DNA from: Rhodanobacter ginsengisoli
Lineage (GTDB): Bacteria; Pseudomonadota; Gammaproteobacteria; Xanthomonadales; Rhodanobacteraceae
DNA: 64,000 nucleotides
NCBI RefSeq assembly: GCF_042657065.1
Contig: NZ_JBHSNF010000002.1
Span: 434,001-498,000 of the forward strand
Direction: 5' to 3'
Position 1 is the first letter of the stretch. Each line of letters opens with the position of its first letter. The notes under the pieces were generated by a model. It made no database searches and was not told where the DNA came from. It was given only the letters and a program-made list of their open reading frames with translations. The translations under genes were made by a program, and so were the position numbers. Below, in pieces: positions 38,016-47,417 of the stretch.

Positions 38016-38792
38016 ATGTCTGCGCCGCCTGATGTCGAGACCACCGCCGGCATCGCCTTCACGGTCGAGCTGGCCAGCAAGCGTTACGGCAAGGTGTGCG
38101 CACTCGACCGGATCGAGCTGGACTTCGCCGCGGGCAGCACGACGGCGCTGATCGGCAGCAGCGGCTCGGGCAAATCCACCGTGCTTCGATTGCTGCTGGG
38201 CCTGGACCAGCCCGACAGCGGCTGTATCCGGATCGACGGGCGCCGACTGGAACCGGCCGATGTGCTGGCGCTGCGGCGGCGCGTCGGCTATGTGATCCAG
38301 GACGGCGGGCTGTTCCCCCATCTCACCGCGCTGGGCAACCTGGCCTTGCTGCCGCAGTATCTCGGCTGGAGCCGTGAGCACATCCGTACCCGCGCCGAGG
38401 AACTCGCGGCGTTGACCCATCTGCCGCCTGGCGCGCTCGATCGCTACCCGGCCGAACTTTCCGGCGGCCAGCGCCAGCGCGTGGCGTTGATGCGTGCACT
38501 GATGGCCAATCCCGATGCGCTGCTGCTGGACGAGCCACTCGGCGCGCTCGATCCGATCGTGCGGCATGAACTGCAGAACGAGTTGAAGCATATCTTCGAC
38601 CAACTCGGCAAGACGGTGATCGTGGTCACCCACGACCTGGCCGAGGCGGCGTGGTTCGCCGACCGGCTGGTGCTGCTTCGCCGGGGCGCGGTCGTTCAGG
38701 ACGGGAGCTTCGAGGAGTTGCGCGACCATCCCGCCAGCGACTTCGTCCGCCGTTTCGTCGAGGCGCAACGACGCCTGCCGGAGACGCCATGA
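38016..38792 (+). CDS. osmoprotectant ABC transporter ATP-binding protein (OpuCA-like)
   Basis: A 258-residue ATPase with Walker A GSSGSGKST, signature LSGGQRQR and Walker B LLLDEPLGALDP. The Q-loop region YVIQDGGLFPHLTALGN with the GGLFPH segment is characteristic of glycine-betaine/choline importers. It lacks the C-terminal CBS domains of larger OpuCA/OpuBA proteins, so the usual ionic-strength sensing may be absent. A TTG nine bases upstream could also start it. The next gene starts within its stop codon. Confidence 0.88.
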   Translation: MSAPPDVETTAGIAFTVELASKRYGKVCALDRIELDFAAGSTTALIGSSGSGKSTVLRLLLGLDQPDSGCIRIDGRRLEPADVLALRRRVGYVIQDGGLFPHLTALGNLALLPQYLGWSREHIRTRAEELAALTHLPPGALDRYPAELSGGQRQRVALMRALMANPDALLLDEPLGALDPIVRHELQNELKHIFDQLGKTVIVVTHDLAEAAWFADRLVLLRRGAVVQDGSFEELRDHPASDFVRRFVEAQRRLPETP

Positions 38793-40273
38793 TGCGCCGC
38801 CTTCGATCGCTCCTGCTGCTCTGCCTGCTGATGCCCGGGCTGGCCCAAGCCGCGCCCGTGCGGATCGGCTCCAAGCAGTTCACCGAATCGGTCATCCTGG
38901 GAGAATTGGCGCGGGTCAGCGCAAGCGATGCCGGTATCGAAGCGGTGCACCGGCGCGAGCTCGGCGGCACGCGCATTCTCTGGCGCGCCTTGCAGCAAGG
39001 CGAGATCGACGCCTATCCGGAATACACCGGCACGCTGACCCAGGAACTGCTCGCGGGGATGCCGGCCGACGCCGACATCGCCAGCCTGCGCAAGCGTCTC
39101 GAGCCGATGGGCATCGGCATCACCGATTCGCTCGGCTTCGACAACACCTACGCGATCGGGATGCGGGACGACGAGGCGGCCCGGCTGGGCATCACGCGAA
39201 TTTCCGACCTGCGCGACCATCCGGCATTGCGCCTCGGCCTGTCCAACGAGTTCCTGGACCGGGGCGACGGCTGGCCCGGACTGCGCCGAAGCTACGGACT
39301 GCCGCAGACCCGGGTGAGCGGCATGGATCACGCGTTGTCGTATCGCGCGGTGGCCAGCGGGGCGGTCGATGCGATCGACCTGTACAGCACCGACGCGGAG
39401 ATCCCCTATTACCACCTGCGCACCCTGATCGACGATCGCCACTACTTTCCGCGTTACGAGGCGGTGTACCTGTACCGGCTGGCCCTGGAGCAGAGCTCGC
39501 CGGCGTTCGTCACGGTGCTGCGCCATCTCGCCGGGCGCATCGATGCGCGGGCGATGCGCCGCATGAATGCCCAGGTGAAACTGCACGGCGCAAGCGAAAG
39601 CGCGGTGGCCGCGGACTTCCTCGGCGTCCGCACCGACGACAGCCGGCGCGGCCTGTGGCAGCGCCTGTTCCAGCGCAGCGTGGAGCATGTCGAGCTGGTG
39701 GCGGCGTCACTGGGCCTGGCCGTGCTGCTGGCGATTCCGCTGGGTGTGCTGGCCGCGCGCCGGCGCCGGCTTGGACAGCTGGTGATCGGCGCGACCGGCA
39801 TTCTGCAGACGGTGCCCTCGCTGGCGATGTTCGTGTTCATGATCCCGCTGCTGGGCATCGGCACCTGGCCGGCGATCGCCGCGCTGTTCCTCTACAGCCT
39901 GCTGCCGATCGTGCGCAACACGCATGCCGGCCTGGTCGGGATCGCACCGGAGTTGCGCGAATCGGCCGCGGCGCTCGGCTTGCCGCACGGCGTACGACTG
40001 CGCCGGATCGAACTGCCGCTGGCCACCCGTTCGATTCTGGCCGGCATCAAGACCGCCGCGGTGATCAACGTCGGCACCGCCACGCTGGCTGCCCTGATCG
40101 GTGCCGGCGGCTACGGCCAACCCATCCTCACCGGAATCCGGCTGGACAGCATCGGGCTGATCCTGGAGGGCGCGGTCCCGGCCGCCACGCTGGCGCTGCT
40201 GGTGCAGGGCCTGTTCGAGGGCATCGAACGCTGGCTGACCCCGCGCGGCTTGCGCATGGAAGCGCGGCAGTGA
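38789..40273 (+). CDS. osmoprotectant transporter substrate-binding/permease fusion
   Basis: A 494-residue fusion. After a signal-like N-terminus (LLLLCLLMPGLAQA), residues about 24-285 form an OpuAC/ProX-type binding domain (VRIGSKQFTESVILGEL is the hallmark, with GTRILWRALQQGEIDAYPEYTGTL), and residues about 300-490 form an OpuCB-type permease with six helices and the EAA-like loop ELRESAAALGLPHGVRLRRIELPLA. The binding protein is thus tethered to the channel on the outside. A signal-peptide-first order requires the membrane part to face correctly. Together with the preceding ATPase it makes a two-gene importer. Confidence 0.92.
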   Translation: MMRRLRSLLLLCLLMPGLAQAAPVRIGSKQFTESVILGELARVSASDAGIEAVHRRELGGTRILWRALQQGEIDAYPEYTGTLTQELLAGMPADADIASLRKRLEPMGIGITDSLGFDNTYAIGMRDDEAARLGITRISDLRDHPALRLGLSNEFLDRGDGWPGLRRSYGLPQTRVSGMDHALSYRAVASGAVDAIDLYSTDAEIPYYHLRTLIDDRHYFPRYEAVYLYRLALEQSSPAFVTVLRHLAGRIDARAMRRMNAQVKLHGASESAVAADFLGVRTDDSRRGLWQRLFQRSVEHVELVAASLGLAVLLAIPLGVLAARRRRLGQLVIGATGILQTVPSLAMFVFMIPLLGIGTWPAIAALFLYSLLPIVRNTHAGLVGIAPELRESAAALGLPHGVRLRRIELPLATRSILAGIKTAAVINVGTATLAALIGAGGYGQPILTGIRLDSIGLILEGAVPAATLALLVQGLFEGIERWLTPRGLRMEARQ

Positions 40274-40296
40274 GCGGAACGCCAGCGGCGCCGAAC

Positions 40297-40641
40297 TCAG
40301 GCCTTTTTCAGGAAGCACACCTTCAGCACCAGTCCCTTGATCTTGTCCGAGTTGCCCTCGATGTGCTCGTCGTCGCCATCGACCAGACGGATGTTGCGGA
40401 TCACACTGCCCTGCTTCAGCGGAATCGATGACCCCTTCACCTTCAGGTCCTTGATCACCGTGACGGTGTCGCCGCTGTTGAGCACGTTGCCGTTGACATC
40501 GCGAACGACCATCGCGCTGTCGGCAACATTCGCGTCCGCCACGATCGGCCACTCGTGGCCGCAATCGGCACACACAAGGTTGTCGCCATCCGGATAGACG
40601 TTTTCCATGGCGCACAGCGGGCAGGCGGGGGTATCGGACAT
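40297..40641 (-). CDS. yjdM: YjdM/PhnA zinc-ribbon protein
   Basis: A 114-residue protein of the YjdM family, often misnamed PhnA. The N-terminal zinc ribbon is CPLC then CADCGHEW with four cysteines. The C-terminal domain VVRDVNGNVLNSGDTVTVIKDLKVKGSS and GLVLKVCFLKKA fit the family. Its function is unsettled; the phosphonate link of the name is not supported by neighbours here. The ATG at 40641 is the family start; the frame is open further upstream. It is convergent with the osmoprotectant gene. Confidence 0.93.
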   Translation of the reverse strand: MSDTPACPLCAMENVYPDGDNLVCADCGHEWPIVADANVADSAMVVRDVNGNVLNSGDTVTVIKDLKVKGSSIPLKQGSVIRNIRLVDGDDEHIEGNSDKIKGLVLKVCFLKKA

Positions 40642-40779
40642 CGGTCGATCCTGGCAGTTCGTTTCGGCGGATGCCCAGTATAGGTGGTCACACCACGGTC
40701 GCCTCGGGCATCGGTTTCTGATACGAAACGCCCGGCGCATGGAGATGGACGTCCATGCGCCGGGCAGGCCATCCGTCAG

Positions 40780-42321
40780 CTAGCGGCCGAGATCCTGCAG
40801 GAAGCGGTCGGTGTATTGCAGCGGTGACGTGCCGCCGACCGAGTTGCAGGTCGGCGAGGCATATCCGCTGCTACCCTGACACGGCGTATCGCGGTCGAGC
40901 GACCAGAAGTGCACTCCGGCCAGACCCTGGCTTGCCGCATAGTCGATCACGGTGTCGACGTCGGCGATGGTGAAGACTTCGCTGGAGACATCGTTCATGC
41001 CGATCATCGGGGTCAGTTCGATCCGGCTGGCCAGGACCCCGTACGTGTACTCCAGGTTTTGCGCCGCCTGGATCGCCGACTGTCCCATGTCGCATTGCCC
41101 GTTCGCCACCACGCAGACCCCCGGGCTGGCCGAACCGAAGTCCATTACCATCAGGTTGATCGTGTAGTTCGGCAGGTTCGCCGCAGTGACCGCCCGTACC
41201 ACCATGTCGCCGACACTGTTCAGGCCACCATGGCTGCCGTCCGATGCCGCCAGCGTCGCCAGCGTGAAGGAAAAACGCAGGTTCGGGTACAGGGTATGCG
41301 CATAGGCTGCGTTGGAGATCAGGTTGTTGATCTGCGCCTGGCTCTGGCCACCCTCGATGTCGAAATCCACCCCGACCATCTGTGGCGACATGTAGCGGGA
41401 AAGAAACTGCGCCATGCCAGCCGGCGTCGAGCAGGTGAAGCTGCCCGCCTGGCCTCCGGTCGAAACCACGTACTCCAGACCCGCATCGACCAGCGGCTGG
41501 ATGTTCGCACTGGCGAAAGTTGCCCCCGGAATGCCACCCCAGTTTTCGCTGCCGCACTCGCCCGAGGCGAACGCCAGCGTGATTGCGCCCAGGTTCGGCA
41601 CCGTGGTGGCCACCAGGCCGCCGCTACCCACCAGCGGTATCGGCGTGCCGGTGACCGCCGAACGCATCGTGTTGGTATTCCAGTCCAGATTGATCGTGAC
41701 GTCCTTGTAGGGACTGAACAGCAGGCCATCCGCAGAGCCTGAACCGCCGCCCGTGCCTCCGCCCGTGCCGCCACCGGAGCCGCCGCCCGTGCCACCGCCC
41801 CCCGAACCGGTGCACGATCCCAGCACCGCCCACGGCTGGCCCGAACCCGTGGCGCCACTGTGCGTGGCCGGATCATCGCCCTGGGTCCACCAGTTCGCCT
41901 CGTAGTTCACCCCGTCTTCGCTGACCAGGGCACCGCCGCCGTAGGCCGTGGTCGCACTCCAACCGGCATCGCAGTCGCCTGAGCCGGAGCCGCCGGAACC
42001 GGAACCGGAACCCGACGAATCACCGCATGCGCCCTGCGATGTCCAGGGCTTCCCGCTGCCGGCGGGACCGCTGTCGTTGGCCGGATCATCACCCTGCGTC
42101 CACCAGTTCGCCAGATAGTTCGTGCCGCTTTCACTGGCGGTATTGCCGCCGTTGTAAGCCGTTGTCGCATTCCAGGCCGCCGCGCAGGCGGGAATGGATT
42201 GTGCCTGCACGGACCCAACCGGTATTGCCGCGAGAAGAGTCGCCGACAATCCCGTCCCCATGGCACTGCCCAGGACGCTCAAGGCCAAGCCTGACCACAC
42301 AGCCGATCGTTTCACAAACAT
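40780..42321 (-). CDS. secreted GH18 chitinase-like protein with two CBM5/12-like modules
   Basis: A 513-residue exported enzyme. A signal peptide to about residue 40 is followed by two similar carbohydrate-binding modules (about 43-100 and 115-170), each with the aromatic NWWTQGDDP, typical of chitin-binding CBM5/12. Gly/Ser-rich linkers separate them from a GH18-like catalytic barrel from about residue 200. The catalytic motif reads GVDFDIEGG with Asp319, Asp321 and Glu323, matching the DxxDxDxE pattern loosely. The likely role is extracellular degradation of fungal or arthropod chitin. It stands alone; a 12-bp palindrome lies 159 bases upstream. Confidence 0.9.
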   Translation of the reverse strand: MFVKRSAVWSGLALSVLGSAMGTGLSATLLAAIPVGSVQAQSIPACAAAWNATTAYNGGNTASESGTNYLANWWTQGDDPANDSGPAGSGKPWTSQGACGDSSGSGSGSGGSGSGDCDAGWSATTAYGGGALVSEDGVNYEANWWTQGDDPATHSGATGSGQPWAVLGSCTGSGGGGTGGGSGGGTGGGTGGGSGSADGLLFSPYKDVTINLDWNTNTMRSAVTGTPIPLVGSGGLVATTVPNLGAITLAFASGECGSENWGGIPGATFASANIQPLVDAGLEYVVSTGGQAGSFTCSTPAGMAQFLSRYMSPQMVGVDFDIEGGQSQAQINNLISNAAYAHTLYPNLRFSFTLATLAASDGSHGGLNSVGDMVVRAVTAANLPNYTINLMVMDFGSASPGVCVVANGQCDMGQSAIQAAQNLEYTYGVLASRIELTPMIGMNDVSSEVFTIADVDTVIDYAASQGLAGVHFWSLDRDTPCQGSSGYASPTCNSVGGTSPLQYTDRFLQDLGR

Positions 42322-43188
42322 GAGATGTCTCCTGTAGGAATTACATCGCTACGAGTGAGTTATGAAGGCGAGTTCGGGCCGTGTTCCATCGGCCAGGCGG
42401 GTGGGGATCCCGTCACCTTGCTGCGTCCCTGCGCGATACCGCTTTTTATGTGTGTGACTGTCCTGTCTTAGGCTTGAATGACAACGTTGTCTATAAGACA
42501 TTTTCCAAAGTGTGACGACCTGCACGCAGGTGACTGGCTCGGAGAGACCTGCAAATGCGCTGCAATCAAGGGCCACTTTCCAACCATATCCCGCAAGATC
42601 GTCAGCCGATGAAGATGCGGCCCCGACAGAAATGACCACATCGGAACGCGCCAGAGCAACGCCTTCGGCATGGCGCGCTGACGAATCATCAGCCAAGGAT
42701 GACAACGATATCTTTTCGAGTCGAAATGGCGATTTTCACGAACGAGGACGGGTTGCTCCGCCGTTCCACGCCAGCCCGACGGATGTCGGCGTGGTTGCAG
42801 CGCCACCCGGTCATGCGCGCATGGGGAAGCGCAAGCCTCCACCGGCGCCGGTGGCGCCGCCGACCGGGGACATCCCGTTGGAGTTACTTCAACCCGGGAA
42901 TCCGGGACGTATGCCGCGCGTGGCGCGACAGGACTGCCATCACCGGATACACCAGGCTGCCGCTCCCGGTGCGGCCGCGAGAGAGGGAGAGCTCGAATTT
43001 CGTCCGGAAGGCTGCGCCACTCGGCGTCCGCAAGCGGGCCCGTTGCAGCCAGGCCGAGCTTCGCGCCGTCAACCGCCCTTGACGGTTGCCATCCGGGCAT
43101 CTTCCTGCCCCGATGCACGCGAATCAGGTGGGCGCAACATCAGCCGTGCAGCGGCATGACGCGCGCGGTGCCCGGAAATGCCGCCCTC
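42322..43188. other. 867-bp intergenic region, no gene supported
   Basis: Open frames exist on both strands but have low-complexity, composition-driven translations and no recognisable domain. The stretch near 42440-42740 is noticeably less GC-rich than the rest of the window. It holds a perfect 12-bp palindrome at 42480-42491. It probably contains the chitinase promoter and control sites, or the decayed remains of a gene. Confidence 0.5.
42480..42491. promoter_or_regulatory. palindrome upstream of chitinase gene
   Basis: GACAACGTTGTC is a perfect 12-bp palindrome in an AT-richer patch, 159 bp upstream of the chitinase start. It has the size and form of a dimeric repressor or activator site. 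No regulator gene is adjacent, so its protein is unknown. Confidence 0.4.
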
Positions 43189-43863
43189 TCACTCCTCGTC
43201 GGACGGGTAGGCAGGCAGATCGGGCATGTTGGCCATCTCCTCGAGCATGTCGTAGGCCACGGGCACGGGCTGCTGCGCCAGCGGCCAGCGACCGATCACC
43301 TCGTTCCGGGACTGGCCGAAGAAACTGCGGATCAACACGAATTCGCTCACCTGCCAATGGATCGGCGTGATGGATTCCTCGATCGCGTCAATCAGGTGCC
43401 CATGCTGCAGGGTGACATGCGGCATGAAACTGGAAACACCGGATACCCGCAGCCCGACCTGAAGCTGGGCCGTGGCAATCGCCTTGCGCAGTTCCAGCGC
43501 GGACGCCGTCGTGCTGCCGTCCACGCACAGCGCGAACGGGAATTGTCCATCCTTTGCGCTCAAGCGCATCGCCGACTCGAGAGTGACCGCAAAACCCGCG
43601 GCACGCACCGTGGCGGCAGCGGTCAGCAGGGCCGTCTCCAGCGGCTGCCGCAAGCGTTCGGGCTTGCCGACCGGGCATACGGACAGGTGCAACCCGTCGA
43701 TGCCGACCGGGCTTCCGCTCACCCGATGCGACTTGCGAAATCGCTCGGCGACGCCGGCGATCTCGGCTCTTGTACGGTCATCCGGCAGCACGGCAAAAAA
43801 ATAATTGATGCCTGCCGCAAGTTCCCCTGTGATCGATGGACTGGAAATCGTCGTTGTCTCCAT
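43189..43863 (-). CDS. second 2'-5' RNA ligase family (2H) protein
   Basis: A 224-residue 2H phosphoesterase-like protein, unlike the ThpR copy at 22864. The first catalytic motif reads LHLSVCP (HxS form) and the second FMPHVTLQHG (HxT), with INYFFAVLPDDRTRAEI at the N-terminus. A C-terminal extension (YDMLEEMANMPDLPAYPSDEE) is acidic. It probably acts on cyclic nucleotides or RNA ends. The ATG at 43863 is chosen because the upstream part of the open frame has no family similarity. Confidence 0.82.
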   Translation of the reverse strand: METTTISSPSITGELAAGINYFFAVLPDDRTRAEIAGVAERFRKSHRVSGSPVGIDGLHLSVCPVGKPERLRQPLETALLTAAATVRAAGFAVTLESAMRLSAKDGQFPFALCVDGSTTASALELRKAIATAQLQVGLRVSGVSSFMPHVTLQHGHLIDAIEESITPIHWQVSEFVLIRSFFGQSRNEVIGRWPLAQQPVPVAYDMLEEMANMPDLPAYPSDEE

Positions 43864-44169
43864 GACTGTAACGAGACGACAAGCTGCAAGCCCCCCACGA
43901 TACTCTTCGAGCCATCTGGCAGCGCAGGTGGTCGAACGACCGGCACTCGGAGCGGATGCGTTGTCGCGATCCGCCGCGGACACCGCTGCATGGTCACGCC
44001 AGCATCGCTCGCCCCATGATACGAAAGATTGCCGCCACCCGGGCACCCCTGCAAGTGCCCACCGGACATGCATGCCCGTGGCGGCACGTCACGGCCACCG
44101 GAAGCCGCCGGCACGCTTGACATTTGCAGACACGCACTTCACGGTCAAAGCCGTCCCGGGAGGGCACAG

Positions 44170-45594
44170 ATGCCGTCAGACACGATGATTTTCGATGAAA
44201 TGGGCTGGCCTGACGGGATCCGCGCGCCCTACGCCCTGATCGATGCCTGGCTGAAATCCGTTCCCGCCGAGCAGTTGGCCCTGAAGCGTCGGGAAGCCGA
44301 GGTGCTGTTCCGCCGCATCGGCATCACCTTCGCCGTCTATACCGAGGGCGGTGACGCGGAACGGCTGATCCCGTTCGACCTGATTCCGCGCGTGCTCGCC
44401 CAGGCCGAGTGGCAGCGACTGCGATGCGGGCTGGAGCAGCGCGCCCGCGCGCTGAACGCCTTTCTGCATGATGTCTATCACGACCGCGAGATCATCCGCG
44501 CCGGCCACGTGCCCGAGCGGCTGATCCTGCACAACAGCGAATTCCGTCCCGAGATGGCCGGACTGGACCTGCCCGGACAGATGTACGCGCACATCACCGG
44601 CATCGACATGGTTCGTACCGGCCCGGATGACTATTACGTGCTGGAGGACAACTGCCGTACACCATCGGGCGTGTCCTACATGCTGGAGAACCGCGAGGTC
44701 ATGTTGCGGCTGTTCCCCGACCTGTTCCGGCGCAACCAGGTCGCGCCGGTGGCGCATTACCCGGACGAACTGCTGGCCACGCTGCGTTCGCTGGCGCCGC
44801 CGAACTGTCCCGGCGAGCCCACCATCGTGCTGCTGACACCGGGCATCCACAACAGCGCCTACTACGAGCACGCCTTCCTCGCCGACGAGATGGGCATCGA
44901 CCTGGTCGAGGGGGCCGACCTGCTGGTCAGCCGGGATGTCTGCTACCAGCGCACCACGGCCGGGCTGGAGCGGGTGGACGTGATCTATCGGCGTGTCGAT
45001 GACGACTACCTCGACCCGCTGGTGTTCCGCCCCGACTCGATGCTCGGGGTACCCGGCCTGCATTTCGCCAACCGCGCCGGCAACCTCACCCTGACCAATG
45101 CGGTCGGCGCCGGTATCGCCGACGACAAGGCGGTGTACATCCACGTGCCGGAAATGGTGCGTTTCTATCTGGGCGAAGAGCCGCTGCTGAAAAACGTGCC
45201 GACCCACGACTGCAGCAAGCCCGACGAGTTGCGCTACGTGCTGGAGCACCTGCACGAACTGGTGGTGAAGGCCGTGCACGGCTCCGGCGGTTACGGCATG
45301 CTGGTCGGGCCGCACGCCGGCAAGGCCGAGCTGGAGGCTTTCCGCCTCCTGCTGAAGGCGCGGCCGCAGGATTACATCGCGCAACCCACGCTGGCGCTGT
45401 CGACCGTGCCGACCTTCGTCGACGCCGGCATTGCGCCGCGGCATGTCGACCTGCGCCCGTTCGTGCTGTGCGGCGCCGATCGCATCCGCGTGGTGCCCGG
45501 CGGGCTGACCCGGGTCGCGCTGAAGGATGGCTCGCTGGTGGTCAACTCGTCGCAGGGTGGCGGTACCAAGGACACCTGGGTACTGGAAAGCTGA
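44170..45594 (+). CDS. circularly permuted ATP-grasp protein (COG2308 type)
   Basis: A 474-residue circularly permuted ATP-grasp enzyme. The family opening YTEGGDAERLIPFDLIPRVL, then LHDVYHDREI, YVLEDNCRTPSGVSYMLENR and HFANRAGNLTLTNAVGAGIADDKAVY are all typical. KAVHGSGGYGMLVGPHAG and IAQPTLALSTVPTF form the permuted ATP-binding part. The family is predicted to form amide bonds in an unknown peptide or metabolite; this is comparative-genomics knowledge, not shown here. GGGAGGG precedes the ATG. It is first of four genes with the alpha-E, transglutaminase and Anbu genes. Confidence 0.93.
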   Translation: MPSDTMIFDEMGWPDGIRAPYALIDAWLKSVPAEQLALKRREAEVLFRRIGITFAVYTEGGDAERLIPFDLIPRVLAQAEWQRLRCGLEQRARALNAFLHDVYHDREIIRAGHVPERLILHNSEFRPEMAGLDLPGQMYAHITGIDMVRTGPDDYYVLEDNCRTPSGVSYMLENREVMLRLFPDLFRRNQVAPVAHYPDELLATLRSLAPPNCPGEPTIVLLTPGIHNSAYYEHAFLADEMGIDLVEGADLLVSRDVCYQRTTAGLERVDVIYRRVDDDYLDPLVFRPDSMLGVPGLHFANRAGNLTLTNAVGAGIADDKAVYIHVPEMVRFYLGEEPLLKNVPTHDCSKPDELRYVLEHLHELVVKAVHGSGGYGMLVGPHAGKAELEAFRLLLKARPQDYIAQPTLALSTVPTFVDAGIAPRHVDLRPFVLCGADRIRVVPGGLTRVALKDGSLVVNSSQGGGTKDTWVLES

Positions 45595-46535
45595 TGCTCG
45601 CACGCACCGCCGACAACCTGTACTGGCTGGCGCGCTACATGGAGCGCGCCGACTACCTCGCGCGCCTGCTGCAGGTGGCCGGGCACATGAGCGCGTTGCG
45701 CGTGGATGCCAGCCACGGCAGCGAGTGGGAGTCGGCGATCGTCGCCGCCGGCTGCCGCGAGGGCTATTTCGAAAAACATGCCCGGGCCGACGAGGCCACC
45801 GTCATCCAGTTCCTCGCGTTCGATCGCGACAACTCCTCGTCCATCGTCAACTGCATCGAAACCGCCCGCCGCAATGCGCGGGCGGTCCGCACGGCGCTCA
45901 CCGCCGACATGTGGGAGGCGGTGAATGCGAGCTGGCAGGAGTTGTCCAGCTATCGCGCCGATGCCATGGACGCCGACCACCTCGCCGAATTCCTCGACTG
46001 GGTGAAGGCTCGCGTGGGCCTGTTCCATGGCGTGTGTTCGAACAACATGCTGCGCCGCGACGGCTTCCATTTCACCCGCGTCGGCCAGTTCCTGGAGCGC
46101 GCCGACAACACCGCGCGCCTGCTCGACGTGAAATACCATGTAAAGCTTGCCCAGGTCAGCGACGTGGGCGGTGTGGTCGATTACTACCAGTGGCTGGCGA
46201 TCCTGCGCGTGGTCAGCGCACGTCGTGCCTACCGGGTGCTGTTCAAGGGCGTGGTCGAACCGGCGCGCGTGGCCGAGCTGCTGATCACCAGCAGCGTGTT
46301 CCCGCGCTCGCTGACGTTCTGCTACCAGATGATCACCCAGCACCTCGATGCGATCGAGAGCCAGGACCCGCGACTCGCCGCCGAGGCCAAACGCCAGGCC
46401 AACTCGCTGTATGCGGACCTGCGCTACGCCAACGTCGACACCGTCATCGAGAAGGGACTGCACGAATACCTCACCCAGCTGATCGAGCGCACCGCCGAAC
46501 TGGGTGCGCAAATTGCCAGGGGGCACCTGTTCTAG
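45594..46535 (+). CDS. alpha-E domain protein (COG2307 type)
   Basis: A 313-residue all-helical alpha-E protein. It starts MLARTADNLYWLARYMERAD, the family signature, and contains SIVNCIETARRNARAVRTAL, TADMWEAVN and FLERADNTARLLDVKYH. These proteins nearly always accompany the permuted ATP-grasp enzyme and may form a complex with it. The start codon shares one base with the preceding stop, so translation is coupled. No catalytic residues are established for the family. Confidence 0.93.
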   Translation: MLARTADNLYWLARYMERADYLARLLQVAGHMSALRVDASHGSEWESAIVAAGCREGYFEKHARADEATVIQFLAFDRDNSSSIVNCIETARRNARAVRTALTADMWEAVNASWQELSSYRADAMDADHLAEFLDWVKARVGLFHGVCSNNMLRRDGFHFTRVGQFLERADNTARLLDVKYHVKLAQVSDVGGVVDYYQWLAILRVVSARRAYRVLFKGVVEPARVAELLITSSVFPRSLTFCYQMITQHLDAIESQDPRLAAEAKRQANSLYADLRYANVDTVIEKGLHEYLTQLIERTAELGAQIARGHLF

Positions 46536-46537
46536 CC

Positions 46538-47353
46538 ATGCAACTGCACATTGTCCACGACACCACCTACCGCTATGACCAGGCCGCCAACCTGATCATC
46601 CAGGCCCTGCGCATGTGGCCCGCCCCCAGCAACGGGCAAGTGGTGAAGGAATGGCGGGTCGCGGTCGACGGCAAGCGCCTGCAACCGACCTGCGTCGACG
46701 GCTTCGGCAACCCGGTCGCCACCCATGCCATCGACCGCAGCGTGGAATCGGTCCGGCTTTCCGTCCGCGGCCGGGTGGATACTCGCGACCTGCACGGCGT
46801 GCATGGCAACGAGAAGGAGTCGCTGCCGCCGATGTTCTACCTCGCCAGCACTCCGCTGACTGACAGCAACACCGGCATCGTCGAGCTGGCCCACGCCTCC
46901 GCCGGCAGCGGCGCCGACCCGCTCGATCGCCTGCACCGGCTGTGCAATGGCGTGCGCGATCATGTGGACTACCTGCCCTACCAGACCGACGCCGAAACCA
47001 CCGCCGTCGCGGCCTTTGCCGCCGGCGCCGGCGTCTGCCAGGACCACGCCCACGTGCTGATCGCCGCGGCACGCTCGCTGGGTTTCCCGGCGCGTTACGT
47101 CAGCGGCTACCTGTGCCCGATCGCCGACACGGCCGCGGCCAGCCATGCCTGGGCCGAGATCTTCGTCGACGACCTGGGCTGGGTCGGTTTCGATGCGGCC
47201 AACCGCCAGTCCCCGGACGAGCGCTACGTGCGCATCGGCTGCGGCCGGGATTATCGCGACGCCGCGCCGGTACGCGGCGTGCGGCTGGGCGGCCTCGCCG
47301 AGACGCTGGAAGTCGAAGTGTCCATCGCCGAGTCCCCGCAAGCGGCACAATAG
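46538..47353 (+). CDS. transglutaminase-like protein
   Basis: A 271-residue transglutaminase-like cysteine peptidase fold. The N-terminal domain has the HDTTYRYDQAANLIIQALRMWP pattern of the COG1305 group. The catalytic triad is Cys in AGVCQDHAHVLIA, His in ASHAWAEIFVDDLGW and Asp in GFDAANRQ. In this gene set it is thought to cleave or transfer peptides made by the ATP-grasp partner, an inference from association. It begins two bases after the alpha-E stop. Confidence 0.94.
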   Translation: MQLHIVHDTTYRYDQAANLIIQALRMWPAPSNGQVVKEWRVAVDGKRLQPTCVDGFGNPVATHAIDRSVESVRLSVRGRVDTRDLHGVHGNEKESLPPMFYLASTPLTDSNTGIVELAHASAGSGADPLDRLHRLCNGVRDHVDYLPYQTDAETTAVAAFAAGAGVCQDHAHVLIAAARSLGFPARYVSGYLCPIADTAAASHAWAEIFVDDLGWVGFDAANRQSPDERYVRIGCGRDYRDAAPVRGVRLGGLAETLEVEVSIAESPQAAQ

Positions 47354-47417
47354 CGCTCCAGCCATTCACCGATCGCTCCCGCGGGAACCGATCCCGAGCC
47401 AAACAAAGGAGTACCGC

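Noticed and set aside
36297..38768. 823-codon open frame antisense to the c-di-GMP gene and osmolyte ATPase
   Set aside because: It covers three clearly real rightward genes and shows only composition-driven residues.
42512..43159. 215-codon rightward frame in the chitinase upstream gap
   Set aside because: Low-complexity Pro/Arg/Ala-rich translation with no family features or good ribosome site; overlapping frames on the other strand are equally long.
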